A stretch of 64,000 nucleotides of DNA from Clostridia bacterium. GTDB lineage: Bacteria > Acidobacteriota > Terriglobia > Terriglobales > Acidobacteriaceae. Shown here piece after piece: positions 1-7,798 of the stretch; position 1 is the first letter of the stretch, and every line of letters begins with the position of its first letter. The stretch covers positions 1 through 64,000 of the forward strand of contig DATMYA010000040.1 in the NCBI GenBank assembly GCA_035561135.1. The letters run 5' to 3'. Made by a program: the position numbers and the translations under genes. The notes under the pieces were generated by a model, which saw nothing but the letters and a program-made list of their open reading frames with translations, had not been told where the DNA came from and did no database searches.

Positions 1-138
1 CCGGAACTTGATGTTCGGGTTGTGCTTCGCCAGAACCTTCGTGATCGCCGCCGTCAGCGTCGTCTTGCCATGATCAATGTGCCCAATCGTCCCAACGTTC
101 ACGTGCGGTTTGCTGCGGTCAAATTTCTCTTTCGCCAT
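1..138 (-). CDS. tuf: Elongation factor Tu, N-terminal 46 residues (cut by window edge)
   Basis: EF-Tu is the GTPase that delivers aminoacyl-tRNA to the ribosome. The visible 46 codons begin [20 protein letters not shown] and continue with the DHGKTT P-loop (G1) at about residues 22-27, which is diagnostic of translational GTPases and of Tu in particular. The rest of the gene lies beyond the left edge. The ATG is 11 bp downstream of the preceding 116-codon gene, and four tRNA genes lie upstream on the same strand, so tuf is the distal gene of a tRNA-tuf operon. Confidence 0.97.
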   Translation of the reverse strand, partial: MAKEKFDRSKPHVNVGTIGHIDHGKTTLTAAITKVLAKHNPNIKFR

Positions 139-149
139 TGCCTTATGCC

Positions 150-500
150 TTAGTAAGAACGGTAAATTCTTGCGAACTTTTCTCGCAGACTTTCGTCCAC
201 GACTTCTAACTGCGTCAGGTAGAACTCGCGCATCTGGCCCTTGTCGGCGACCGTCAGCGCTTCATACAGCGAATGCGCCGTCGCACTGGAGTTGCCGAGC
301 ACTTCATCGACCTGCTCCAGCACGCCCCTGGCGAGCACCGCGTCGAAATCGCGGATACCCACACCCTTCCGCTCCAACAACTTCAGAAACCGCTCGACTT
401 GCCCCGAAGCAAAAACTCTCCGAAGCGAGCCCCGCAGTTCACCAAACTGCGCCTTGTTCTGAATCTCAATCCCGGCCTGTTGGAACTCTGACTGAGACAT
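150..500 (-). CDS. Conserved-looking small helical protein in the tRNA-tuf operon
   Basis: This 116-residue protein is rich in charged and helical residues, with no signal peptide, membrane segment or cysteine pair. I do not recognise a family. It lies between tRNA-Thr(GGT) and tuf on the same strand and stops 11 bp before the tuf start, which suggests cotranscription and possibly translational coupling with EF-Tu. The codon pattern reads as real coding sequence, and both overlapping frames on the other strand look like shadows. A role near translation is only inferred from position. Confidence 0.72.
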   Translation of the reverse strand: MSQSEFQQAGIEIQNKAQFGELRGSLRRVFASGQVERFLKLLERKGVGIRDFDAVLARGVLEQVDEVLGNSSATAHSLYEALTVADKGQMREFYLTQLEVVDESLREKFARIYRSY

Positions 501-599
501 TCGTCCGTCTTCCGCAAGGATGTATCTACAGTGCCGTCGTCAAAGAACAAACAACCAGACAGCGACTCTCCGCTGACTGATTGTTGCTGGCCGAATCTA

Positions 600-675
<76 letters not shown>

Positions 676-716
676 CCGCATACTCATCGCGCAAATCGCG
701 ATGAAAACCTAAACTC

Positions 717-791
717 TGGAGCGGGAGACGGGAATCGAACCCGCGACCAACAGCTTGGAAGGCTGTGACTCTACCACTGAGTTACTCCCGC
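717..791 (-). tRNA. glyT: tRNA-Gly (anticodon TCC)
   Basis: The minus strand folds as a 75-nt tRNA: acceptor GCGGGAG paired with CTCCCGC, anticodon loop CTTCCAA with anticodon TCC, T-loop GGTTCGATTCC, and an encoded CCA end. It reads GGA/GGG glycine codons. It sits 41 bp upstream of tRNA-Thr(GGT) and matches E. coli glyT in position and anticodon. Confidence 0.97.
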
Positions 792-835
792 CTGCCTCCA
801 CTACCAAACACAAAAAGAACTGCCGCGCGCCTAAT

Positions 836-1096
836 TCAATTCGTACCAGAATCGCTGCTCTCGAGCCTGGCTCTCGCCCGCTCTTTCCAGAAAGCCATAA
901 GCGTCAGCACGACCAAAACGGCCAAAATCGTCAGCGCAAGCTTTCGCGGACTCGCCTCGAAGTTCCCCCCGAACGGGATTGCCTCATCCGTCAGCGTCGT
1001 CCATTCAAGGACTGCCAGCACCGCGTAAACCGTTAGCACCTTGTAGAGCCGAGTAGTTGCCAAACCGCGCATTCCTATTGCTGTAGAGCATTGCAT
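836..1096 (-). CDS. Small two-pass membrane protein inside the tRNA operon
   Basis: This 86-codon frame encodes two hydrophobic stretches (about residues 18-35 and 54-70) joined by a short polar loop, followed by a charged tail (KERARARLESS). A start at the second Met (1072) would keep both segments and is equally possible. It lies between tRNA-Tyr and tRNA-Gly on the same strand. No known family is evident, and it is not SecE by sequence or position. Expression would require translation of a tRNA precursor transcript or an internal promoter. Confidence 0.6.
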   Translation of the reverse strand: MQCSTAIGMRGLATTRLYKVLTVYAVLAVLEWTTLTDEAIPFGGNFEASPRKLALTILAVLVVLTLMAFWKERARARLESSDSGTN

Positions 1097-1136
1097 CCGG
1101 CACGCAGACTACAGCCTCCACTCGCCCGGAAAATAC

Positions 1137-1224
1137 TGGTGCACAGGGGAGGATTCGAACCTCCGTAGCTCTATAGAGCGGCAGATTTACAGTCTGCTGC
1201 CATTAACCACTCGGCCACCTGTGC
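1137..1224 (-). tRNA. tyrU: tRNA-Tyr (anticodon GTA)
   Basis: This is an 88-nt class II tRNA on the minus strand with acceptor GCACAGG, anticodon loop CTGTAAA (anticodon GTA), a long variable arm (CGCTCTATAGAGCTACG region), T-loop GGTTCGAATCC and an encoded CCA. It reads TAC/TAT tyrosine codons. It is the second tRNA of the operon, as tyrU is in E. coli. Confidence 0.97.
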
Positions 1225-1474
1225 ACATTCAAAACCACACGTCCGAATCGCGCACTCAGCGCCGACTGCCGGACCTGCACGCAACGTTTCAAAGAACAGG
1301 CCCGCGCACGCACAGCGAGTGACCGTTACTAAACTGCGGAGAAATCTCACGCTCGTGCGAACATACTTCCGCACGAAATCTAGAAGACCCTACTGGAGTG
1401 CTTCTCTTAGGAGAGCTGCGCGCCGTACGTGGATCCGTTCCTGTGCGCATCCGCTAGCGCACCGGTTGTCGAAC
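1225..1474. other. Spacer between tRNA-Thr(TGT) and tRNA-Tyr
   Basis: These 250 bp inside the tRNA operon are unusually long for a tRNA-tRNA spacer. I see no further tRNA and no convincing protein frame. The short frames on both strands look like shadows. Confidence 0.5.
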
Positions 1475-1550
1475 TGGAGCTGGCGAAGGGATTTGAACCC
1501 CCGACCCTCTGATTACAAATCAGATGCTCTACCAGCTGAGCTACGCCAGC
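1475..1550 (-). tRNA. thrU: tRNA-Thr (anticodon TGT)
   Basis: The minus strand folds as a 76-nt tRNA: acceptor GCTGGCG, D-arm AGCTCAGCTGG, anticodon loop TTTGTAA with anticodon TGT, T-loop GGTTCAAATCC, and an encoded CCA. It reads ACA threonine codons. It is the first gene of the tRNA-tuf operon, as thrU is in E. coli. Confidence 0.97.
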
Positions 1551-1863
1551 AGTTAAAAAAAGTACCCGTAACACGGGCGAAGTGGAAAGGTTAGCACAAC
1601 GGAACTTCGCGTGCAACCGGAGCTCCCGCTCACAGTTGTTGCCGATGAAGATACCATTACTTTCCAGTGGCCTTGGGCGCTGGCCGCGCCACGTCACATT
1701 CGTCTCGCTGCTCCTGTCCTGGTCTTGGGGACTGCACAAGATTCTGCGAGGCATCCCACATACGCGGGGTGCTATGATGCGACTCCACAAGTGATTCTAC
1801 CGGAAACACAGTCGGATGGCTATATGCTACGCGGCGATTTTCTGAACAGAATCACCTTCATTC
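1551..1863. other. Divergent spacer: tRNA operon leader and next gene's upstream region
   Basis: This 313-bp region separates the minus-strand tRNA operon from the plus-strand gene at 1864. Promoters for both must lie here, but I see no clear -35/-10 pair. Frames in it are shadows. Confidence 0.5.
1555..1577 (-). terminator. Hairpin plus T-run just upstream of the tRNA operon
   Basis: On the minus strand a small CCCGT-GTT-ACGGG hairpin is followed after three bases by seven T residues, ending four bases before the mature 5' end of tRNA-Thr(TGT). The shape is that of a weak intrinsic terminator. Its placement in a leader suggests an attenuator or RNA-processing landmark. The stem is only 5-6 bp. 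Confidence 0.35.
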
Positions 1864-2919
1864 ATGAGAAGTCGAACCCGAAAGCTCATCGTCCTTGGCG
1901 TAGTCGTCGTAATTGTGGCGGCCGTCGCTGTTGCCATCTTCTTGCGCCGCCGTGGCGCCCCAGAACCAGCTCGCCTGCTGCCTGATGGCGAGGCGGTCAT
2001 TTTTGTTAACCTCAAAACCTTCCGTCTTCTCACCGGGTTCGGCGACAAACAAGCGGCGGCACGGGAGCCGGAATATGAGCAGTTCGTAAGGGAAACCGGC
2101 TTCCAGTTCGAGCGCGATCTCGACCAGGCAGCTTTCGTCCAGCATCGTCGAACCAGCACAGGCGCGATTCGCTCCGGAAGCGCTCGCTATTCCGAGATAT
2201 TCATCGGACGCTTCGACGCCCAGCGCGTATCGAACTACCTTCGCAAACTGAGCCGCAGCACCGAGCGTTACCGCGACACAGAGATTTTCAGCATTCCGGT
2301 GGAGGATCGCACCGTTCGTGTCGCCATTCTTGGCGTCGATACCGTCGCGGGCTCCAACGTTGAGGATGGCTCTGTGATCCATGGCATGATCGATCGCTAC
2401 AAGCACGTCGCGCTTCCCTTCGCTGGACCAGAACTGCTGAGCGATCACTACAAGGATGTGCCACTCGCAAGTCCGGTCTGGGGCATCAGCAAATTCGAAG
2501 GCGATGTGAAAGCGGAACTGCCCGGCGGGTTCAGCGTCTTCGTGCCGACGCCGAGCGTACTCGTTGTCTCCGCCCGATTCACCGGAAATATTCATGCCAG
2601 GGCAGAGCTGTTTGCGAAAGACGAACAGGATGCCAACAAATTCGCGGACCAGGCGAGCACGTTCCTCGGCATCTTCCGCGCACTTGAAGGGAACATGCAG
2701 ACCTCCGGCTCGGATCCAGACGTGAAGGCCGTCTTCGATAGCTTGAAGGTTGATCGCGAAAAGGAACGCGCTATTATCACGGCGTCAATTCCAATAGCGT
2801 TCTTCAAAAAGCTCCTGTCGGAACCGCCAGCGGAACTCACAATGCAGCCTGCGCCGTCGCCCAAAACTGACCAGCACACGCCCGAAAAAGTGCCCGCCGA
2901 GAGGAAGCCACAGCATTAA
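1864..2919 (+). CDS. Membrane-anchored protein of unknown function
   Basis: This 351-residue protein starts with a short basic segment (MRSRTRKL), then one transmembrane helix (about 8-27) followed by RRRG, so the bulk is probably periplasmic. The body mixes strands and helices and includes a segment beginning AVIFVNLKTFRLL and another VLVVSARFTG, a layout seen in DUF3352-like secreted proteins, but I cannot confirm membership. The C-terminal 30 residues are rich in Pro, Glu and Lys. It is monocistronic and followed by a good terminator. Confidence 0.85.
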   Translation: MRSRTRKLIVLGVVVVIVAAVAVAIFLRRRGAPEPARLLPDGEAVIFVNLKTFRLLTGFGDKQAAAREPEYEQFVRETGFQFERDLDQAAFVQHRRTSTGAIRSGSARYSEIFIGRFDAQRVSNYLRKLSRSTERYRDTEIFSIPVEDRTVRVAILGVDTVAGSNVEDGSVIHGMIDRYKHVALPFAGPELLSDHYKDVPLASPVWGISKFEGDVKAELPGGFSVFVPTPSVLVVSARFTGNIHARAELFAKDEQDANKFADQASTFLGIFRALEGNMQTSGSDPDVKAVFDSLKVDREKERAIITASIPIAFFKKLLSEPPAELTMQPAPSPKTDQHTPEKVPAERKPQH

Positions 2920-2952
2920 CCGCATCCATCCCAGCACGTGCACAAGGCAAAC

Positions 2953-2978
2953 GCCGGAGCGAGCAGCTCCGGCATTTT
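2953..2978 (+). terminator. Intrinsic terminator after the 1864 gene
   Basis: An 8-bp perfect stem (GCCGGAGC / GCTCCGGC) with a 5-nt loop is followed by ATTTTC. It lies 34 bp past the stop codon. Confidence 0.8.
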
Positions 2979-3055
2979 CAATTGCGAATTACACCTGACA
3001 TCTTCAATTGCAGATGACTCAGTGACGCATCCTGTGCGGCATGCCAAGGTGGAGA

Positions 3056-3146
3056 GTCATCTTGAGCGAAGCGAAGGATACCTGCTTCCTGCCTGTCGAA
3101 CAGCAGATCCTTCCCGCGTCAGAAGAGGGCGCGACCTCAGAATGAC
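3056..3146. repeat. Palindromic intergenic repeat, GTCATCCTGAG family
   Basis: Outer arms GTCATCTTGAG (3056-3066) and CTCAGAATGAC (3136-3146) are near-complementary, and inner segments GAAGGAT and ATCCTTC also pair, so the element can fold as one long imperfect hairpin. The same arrangement recurs at 33070-33169 and in degraded form at 23776-23898, with a half copy near 13507. Confidence 0.75.
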
Positions 3147-3158
3147 ACGTACTCTCTC

Positions 3159-3205
3159 GATGACTTGCAAGCTCTCTAGATGACTTGCAAACCAGATGAC
3201 TTGCA
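3159..3205. repeat. Three direct copies of GATGACTTGCA
   Basis: GATGACTTGCA occurs at 3159, 3179 and 3195, separated by 20 and 16 bp, immediately beside the palindromic repeat and just beyond the stop of the M23 gene. Function is unknown. Confidence 0.7.
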
Positions 3206-3249
3206 GGCTGAATTTGAAATGGCTTTTGTGAGTTGACTGACTTTGGTGC

Positions 3250-4155
3250 CTAACCGCCGGTATCGAACTTTGCGGCGTGCGAGGTGCGCAGGTACTTCGA
3301 CGGATTCACCGGCGTGTCATGAATGCGGACTTCATAATGCAGGTGGGCGCTGGTCACGCGTCCGCTGGCTCCTACGTATCCGATGACCTGTCCGCGACGC
3401 ACGCCCTGCCCAGAGGCTACGGCGAACCCGGAAAGGTGTCCGAAGCGTGTGCTCACACCATGTCCGTGATCGATCTTCACCAACCGTCCGTAGCCGCTCA
3501 TGAAATTAGCGAACAGGACGATGCCGTCGGCGGGAGCAAGGATAGCTCGGCCATAAGCGGTCGATATGTCAACGCCGCTATGGAACGCACCTTCTCCGTT
3601 GAAGGGATCAATTCGCTCACCAAAGGAGCTGGTCACACGGCCTTCAACGGGCCAAAGCGTTGGCGCAGCCGAAGCGCGAACCCAATCTGAAAGCGTTGCC
3701 ACGCGGCCGCCAACTCCCATGCCGAGCCCGGCAGTCGCTACGCCCGTCAGCGCCGACTTGCGAAGCGCATACAACTGATCCAGCGATGCGCGGAACTCCT
3801 CAGCATGGATTTCCGTCACACCGGGCGCCAGCTTCGAATCGGCCTTCAATCCGTAGAGAGTGGAGACTTCACTCGCGATGGAACCCAGCGAGGCAACCTG
3901 GATATCTTTTTCTTTGGAGACCTGCTCGAGCTGCGAGTACTGGTTCTTGATCTGGTCTTTCTCGGTACGCAGCTCGTTAAAGCGCGAAACTTTCATCAGC
4001 ATGCGAGTGTAAGAGCCCGCCATGCCGGTAATGGAAAACATGCCGATGAGCGCACCGGCCAGAAACACGTAGAGATAGTGGATGGGTATCGGAATTTTGC
4101 GCAACTGCCCTTCCGAATCGCGGGCAACAAACAGTATGTAAAAACGCTTGCGCAA
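3250..4155 (-). CDS. M23 (LytM-type) peptidase, membrane-anchored
   Basis: This 301-residue protein has a cytoplasmic basic N-terminus, one transmembrane segment (about 26-47), a coiled-coil stretch (about 60-100) and a C-terminal M23 zinc peptidase domain. The metal-site motifs HSGVD and HLHYEV are intact, so it could cleave peptidoglycan cross-links in the periplasm. The layout matches DipM/NlpD-like or SpoIIQ-like envelope peptidases. The start is TTG with an AGGAG Shine-Dalgarno about 7 bp upstream, and no ATG fits better. It is divergent from thiL. Confidence 0.92.
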   Translation of the reverse strand: MRKRFYILFVARDSEGQLRKIPIPIHYLYVFLAGALIGMFSITGMAGSYTRMLMKVSRFNELRTEKDQIKNQYSQLEQVSKEKDIQVASLGSIASEVSTLYGLKADSKLAPGVTEIHAEEFRASLDQLYALRKSALTGVATAGLGMGVGGRVATLSDWVRASAAPTLWPVEGRVTSSFGERIDPFNGEGAFHSGVDISTAYGRAILAPADGIVLFANFMSGYGRLVKIDHGHGVSTRFGHLSGFAVASGQGVRRGQVIGYVGASGRVTSAHLHYEVRIHDTPVNPSKYLRTSHAAKFDTGG

Positions 4156-4541
4156 AAAGAACTCCTAAATAGGATCGCCTCGCCGAGCGGGCGCAACCCT
4201 GAACTGCGGTGGCCTTGTCCTCGGTAGTGGAGGCGCGCTGGCCGGGCGAACTCGCAAGCTCGCCGTGACAACTACAGCAGGACGGAGCGAATGGACCGTC
4301 CATTTTCCTCGGCCAGAGGAGTAGAGAAGCAGCCCGCAAACCTTAACAAAGCAGATTTCGCGGTGTCAACCGGTTACGTCCTGAACAACTGGTACTTAGG
4401 TGAATGTTCGAGTGTACCAGTTGTACACCGTCCCGTCGATTTTTTAAGTCGGTTCCGCTCCTGCCGGGCGATTGCAGGAGCAGCAATCCAAGCACGACGT
4501 TTCACTCCGAAGTGGCCATCCGTTATAGTTGTTCCGCTTTG
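4156..4541. other. Divergent spacer between the M23 gene and thiL
   Basis: This 386-bp region has no convincing gene. It should hold both promoters and contains the inverted repeat at 4387-4422. Short frames on both strands lack coding character. Confidence 0.55.
4387..4422. promoter_or_regulatory. Perfect 9-bp inverted repeat, candidate operator
   Basis: AACTGGTAC (4387-4395) and GTACCAGTT (4414-4422) are exact reverse complements separated by 18 bp, about 120 bp upstream of thiL. The half-site centres are 27 bp apart. It could bind a dimeric regulator or form a cruciform. No T-tract follows, so a terminator is unlikely. Confidence 0.45.
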
Positions 4542-5570
4542 TTGAAAACGGAAAAAGAACTCATCGCAGAAATTCGACAGCGCTCGCGTGGCGCCAGCAA
4601 AAGGGCGACCATGGCGGGCAACACCGGCGCTCACCTTGTAACCGGCATTGGCGACGATTGCGCCGTGCTCCGCCTGCCAAGCGGGTTGGACACGCTCGTC
4701 ACCACGGATTTCAGCCTTGAAGGCGTGCACTTCCGCCGCGAATGGCACCCGGCCGAGGCCATCGGCCACCGCTGCCTCACCCGTGGCCTAAGCGACATAG
4801 CCGCCATGGGCGGAGATCCGGTCGCGGCCTTCCTCTCATTGGCTCTCCCGGCCAACACACCCAATCGATGGGTTGACGCGTTTTTTATGGGAATGCACGC
4901 GCTTGCCGCCACGGCTCACATTCCACTGGCGGGCGGCGATATCGCACAGTCGCCTTCCGGCGTGCTGGCCGACATCACAGTCGTTGGCTCAGTTCCCTCC
5001 GGCAAAGCCATCCTGCGCTCGACCGCCCAGGCCGGCGACCGCATCTTCGTCACCGGCGAACTCGGCGCGTCTGCGGCACTGCTTGAGCAGATGTTCGCGA
5101 ATCCGAAGAAGCGATTCCGCCCGAAGTTCTATCCTGCTCACTTCTATCCGCAGCCACAACTCGCGGTCGCGCGCTACCTGCGCGAGAAGCAACTGGCGTC
5201 GGCCATGATCGACATCAGCGACGGACTCTCGACCGACCTCTCGCACATCTGCGCTGAGAGCGAAGTCGGCGCAGTCGTGCATGGCAGCGCCGTTCCCTGT
5301 GCCATCCTGGGTCGCCACGAGGTGGACCGGGCCTTTGCCCTGCACGGCGGAGACGAGTACCAGCTACTCTTCACCTCTCCGCAAGGACGGCGCGTGCCGA
5401 AGGAAATTGCGGGCGTCACCATTACCCATATCGGCTACATAACCGACGACCGCGAGATGCTGCTGGAAGAGGATAACGGCTATACCACCGAACTCGAGCC
5501 GCAGGGGTGGGAGCACTTCACGGAGCAAACGCCCGGTAGCCGCCGTCGTCTGGCCAAGCGACGCAAGTGA
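4542..5570 (+). CDS. thiL: Thiamine-monophosphate kinase
   Basis: ThiL phosphorylates thiamine monophosphate to thiamine diphosphate with ATP, the last step of cofactor synthesis. The protein shows the AIRS/PurM-type hallmarks: GIGDDCAVL near the N-terminus, TTDFSLEGVHF, LAGGDIAQS, the ISDGLSTDL segment and the late HGGDEYQLLF motif. ThiL proteins usually start shortly before an ELIxxIR helix, which favours the TTG at 4542 (giving MKTEKELIAEIRQ) over the longer frame from 4404. No clear Shine-Dalgarno is visible. The PLD gene follows after 7 bp. Confidence 0.93.
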   Translation: MKTEKELIAEIRQRSRGASKRATMAGNTGAHLVTGIGDDCAVLRLPSGLDTLVTTDFSLEGVHFRREWHPAEAIGHRCLTRGLSDIAAMGGDPVAAFLSLALPANTPNRWVDAFFMGMHALAATAHIPLAGGDIAQSPSGVLADITVVGSVPSGKAILRSTAQAGDRIFVTGELGASAALLEQMFANPKKRFRPKFYPAHFYPQPQLAVARYLREKQLASAMIDISDGLSTDLSHICAESEVGAVVHGSAVPCAILGRHEVDRAFALHGGDEYQLLFTSPQGRRVPKEIAGVTITHIGYITDDREMLLEEDNGYTTELEPQGWEHFTEQTPGSRRRLAKRRK

Positions 5571-5577
5571 GCGCCCA

Positions 5578-6180
5578 TTGAAGCGTGCGCGCCAACTCGT
5601 CCTGCTGGTCGTTATCTGCGTTAGCGGACTCGCTTACTGGGGTGTCTCGCAACGACCGGCCAGCGTCCGTGAACTGAGTTCCGTAGCGGAGTCGGGCTCC
5701 CTCACCGCCGAGACTCGCTACTCGCCCGGCGACAATCTCGAGCGACTGGATTTGGCGCGATTGGGCGAAGCCCAGCAGTCGATTGATATTGCAATGTACG
5801 CCTTCACCGACACGTACATCGCCGACGCCCTGGTCGACCTGGCCGAGCGCGGCGTCGAGATTCGCATCTACCGCGATCACCAGCAATTCGAGGACGAGCA
5901 AAGACGCTTTTCGGAGCGCGGAAAGCCATCCACCACGGCCTTGTTCGCTGGTCAAAAGAACATCCAGGTGCGCGTGAAAAACAGCCACGAACTCATGCAC
6001 CTGAAAGCGTTCCTCACAGACGGCAGAGTCCTGCGCGACGGCAGCGCGAACTGGTCTCCAACGGGGCTAAAGCGGCAGGACAACAACGCGCACTACACGG
6101 CCGACCCGCTACAGGTGAACGCCTTCCGGCGTAACTTCGAACAAATGTGGGAGCGGCCCGACAATCTTCGCGTGCAGTAG
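5578..6180 (+). CDS. Secreted phospholipase D-family protein with one HKD motif
   Basis: This 200-residue protein has an N-terminal hydrophobic signal or anchor (about 5-24) and a PLDc_2 domain. One HxKxxxxD motif is present (His141, Lys143, Asp148), followed by GSANWS, as in single-motif enzymes of the Nuc endonuclease type that work as homodimers. The substrate may be nucleic acid or phospholipid and cannot be decided from sequence. Translation starts at TTG 7 bp after thiL, so the two are probably cotranscribed, with no obvious functional link. Confidence 0.88.
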   Translation: MKRARQLVLLVVICVSGLAYWGVSQRPASVRELSSVAESGSLTAETRYSPGDNLERLDLARLGEAQQSIDIAMYAFTDTYIADALVDLAERGVEIRIYRDHQQFEDEQRRFSERGKPSTTALFAGQKNIQVRVKNSHELMHLKAFLTDGRVLRDGSANWSPTGLKRQDNNAHYTADPLQVNAFRRNFEQMWERPDNLRVQ

Positions 6181-6523
6181 CTATCCCGCCCTAGCAAAGC
6201 TGGGACGGGGCACCCTCAGCAGTGTTCTACATCCCACACTTTAGCTTGAGCCACCCGCCTCACAATGTAAGCTACGACCTTCTCGTATTTCTGTTGTTCT
6301 CTTTATAGGAACCTGCATTCACGTCGCATTCCACTTAGGTGCGCAGCTATACGCCTCTATGCTTATTCACCTCATGGCAGACACGGACATTGAATGGCAA
6401 CGCCGTGTTTGTGGCCATACGATTGCCTCGTATTCTTCCCAACTTAGCGCGTGACTCCCGATAGGGCCCCCCAACAAATTGATCTGCGTCGTTAAGACGC
6501 AAGCGAGAGAAAGAGGAAACAAG
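6181..6523. other. Intergenic region with an imperfect hairpin
   Basis: An imperfect hairpin CCGCCCTAGC-AAA-GCTGGGACGG lies just after the PLD stop (about 6185-6207). It may end that transcript but has no T-run. The remaining roughly 300 bp show nothing recognisable apart from the ribosome site (AGAGGAA) of the next gene. Confidence 0.45.
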
Positions 6524-7021
6524 ATGCAGCGACTTAAAAGTGTTGCAGCGCTGGGACTGTTGCTTGGCACCGCTATTGCGATGTTGGCGGCAAGCGCCCA
6601 CTTCATCCGCGTCGAGTCAGGTCTCAGCGGTGCCAATGTGGTGATTACATTTAAAGAAGCTGGCCTAGGCGACGATGAAACCATTCTTTACCAGGGTAGT
6701 GCCATCGCCACCGCTACTTACCAGTGCTTCACAAAGAGCGGCAATACGCCCGAAGCTGCAAACAAAACAGGGCCGGGCACGGTTCAAAGCCCGCCCACCC
6801 CATTCAATTCCGGGAAAAATGGTTCGATCGTCGGAAGCGTGACGCTGTCTCCGCCGGGACCGGATTTCTCCTGTCCTTCGGGTCAAAGGCAACGTTTGGT
6901 TTGCGCCACATACACAGACATCTCCATTAAAGACCTGACCACTCCGTTGGGACCGGTGTCGGCCACTCCATCGACGCAGAGTACAGGACTTCTGGTCCCG
7001 AACGGCACGTGTCTCCCGTAG
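6524..7021 (+). CDS. Small secreted protein of unknown function
   Basis: This 165-residue protein has a typical signal peptide (MQRLKSVAALGLLLGTAIAM then ASA) and a mature domain of about 140 residues rich in Gly, Ser, Thr and Pro, with four cysteines (including YQCFT, FSCPSG, RLVCATY and a C-terminal GTCLP) that may form two disulfides. I recognise no family. The ATG was preferred to the upstream start because AGAGGAA lies 8 bp before it. It is probably monocistronic. Confidence 0.82.
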   Translation: MQRLKSVAALGLLLGTAIAMLAASAHFIRVESGLSGANVVITFKEAGLGDDETILYQGSAIATATYQCFTKSGNTPEAANKTGPGTVQSPPTPFNSGKNGSIVGSVTLSPPGPDFSCPSGQRQRLVCATYTDISIKDLTTPLGPVSATPSTQSTGLLVPNGTCLP

Positions 7022-7101
7022 TTGTTGGAGCAGGCGGGTGGCGGGTGGGCCGAGATTCACTAATCACTATCCCCTGGCTCTACAATCACGATCCACTAGC
7101 T

Positions 7102-7779
7102 TTACCGTACGGGGCGTATTCGTACGCGCGTTCCGTTGGGCAGGTCTTCGGCGGTGAACTCGACAACTCCGTCGCGCACCACGCCTTCCACCTCGCAAAG
7201 GGCCGGCCCACCGTCAGGGGCCGGCGCAGGTTTCGACAGAGCAGCGGGGGCACGTCCCGTGCCCCGATCCATGGCCAGATTCGCAAGCCGGTCGGCATCC
7301 TTGTTCTGCTCGCGCAGTGCATGGCGGATGGAAAACGAATCCAGCTTGCGGATCAACTCTTTCGCCTCGGCGTAGATCGGCGCAAGCGATTCGCTCTTCA
7401 CCTTGTACTCGCCGCGTATCTGCTTCACCATCAGCTCAGAGTCGCTGACGACTTTCAGCGTCTTGTAGCCATGCTGGATCGCATACTCAAGCGCGGCGAC
7501 CAGCCCCGAGTACTCGGCGAAGTTGTTCGTCTGGTGGCCAAGGTATTCGCTAAGTTCGGCCACCTTCTTGCCGGTGGCGTCCTGTATGTAAACGCCGTAT
7601 CCGGCCGGGCCGGGATTGCCGCGCGCACCGCCATCGATGTGCGCCAGAAGCGCGTCTTTGCCGCTCCACTCTTTGCCTGCGGGTTCGGCGGCTTCAGGCC
7701 GCTGAGCACTGCGTTCCCCAAATAACCCGGGAGCGTCATGACTGCTTTTCGTTCTAAATGGTGCGCGACGGAATGGCAT
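7102..7779 (-). CDS. Type I RNase H with C-terminal antitoxin-like tail
   Basis: RNase HI cleaves RNA in RNA-DNA hybrids. The catalytic carboxylates are all visible: Asp in IDGGARGNPG, Glu in NNFAEYSG, Asp in VVSDSELM and Asp in NKDADRLANLA. The domain is preceded by about 40 disordered residues and followed by a Pro/Ala linker and a roughly 30-residue tail (EVEGVVRDGVVEFTAEDLPN then GTRVRI) that resembles the AF2212/DUF104 antitoxin fold. ATG 7779 avoids overlap with the upstream phosphoesterase, which ends 19 bp before it. The longer start at 7851 is less likely. Confidence 0.9.
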   Translation of the reverse strand: MPFRRAPFRTKSSHDAPGLFGERSAQRPEAAEPAGKEWSGKDALLAHIDGGARGNPGPAGYGVYIQDATGKKVAELSEYLGHQTNNFAEYSGLVAALEYAIQHGYKTLKVVSDSELMVKQIRGEYKVKSESLAPIYAEAKELIRKLDSFSIRHALREQNKDADRLANLAMDRGTGRAPAALSKPAPAPDGGPALCEVEGVVRDGVVEFTAEDLPNGTRVRIRPVR

Positions 7780-7798
7780 AAAGGGCGAGTGTAACTTA

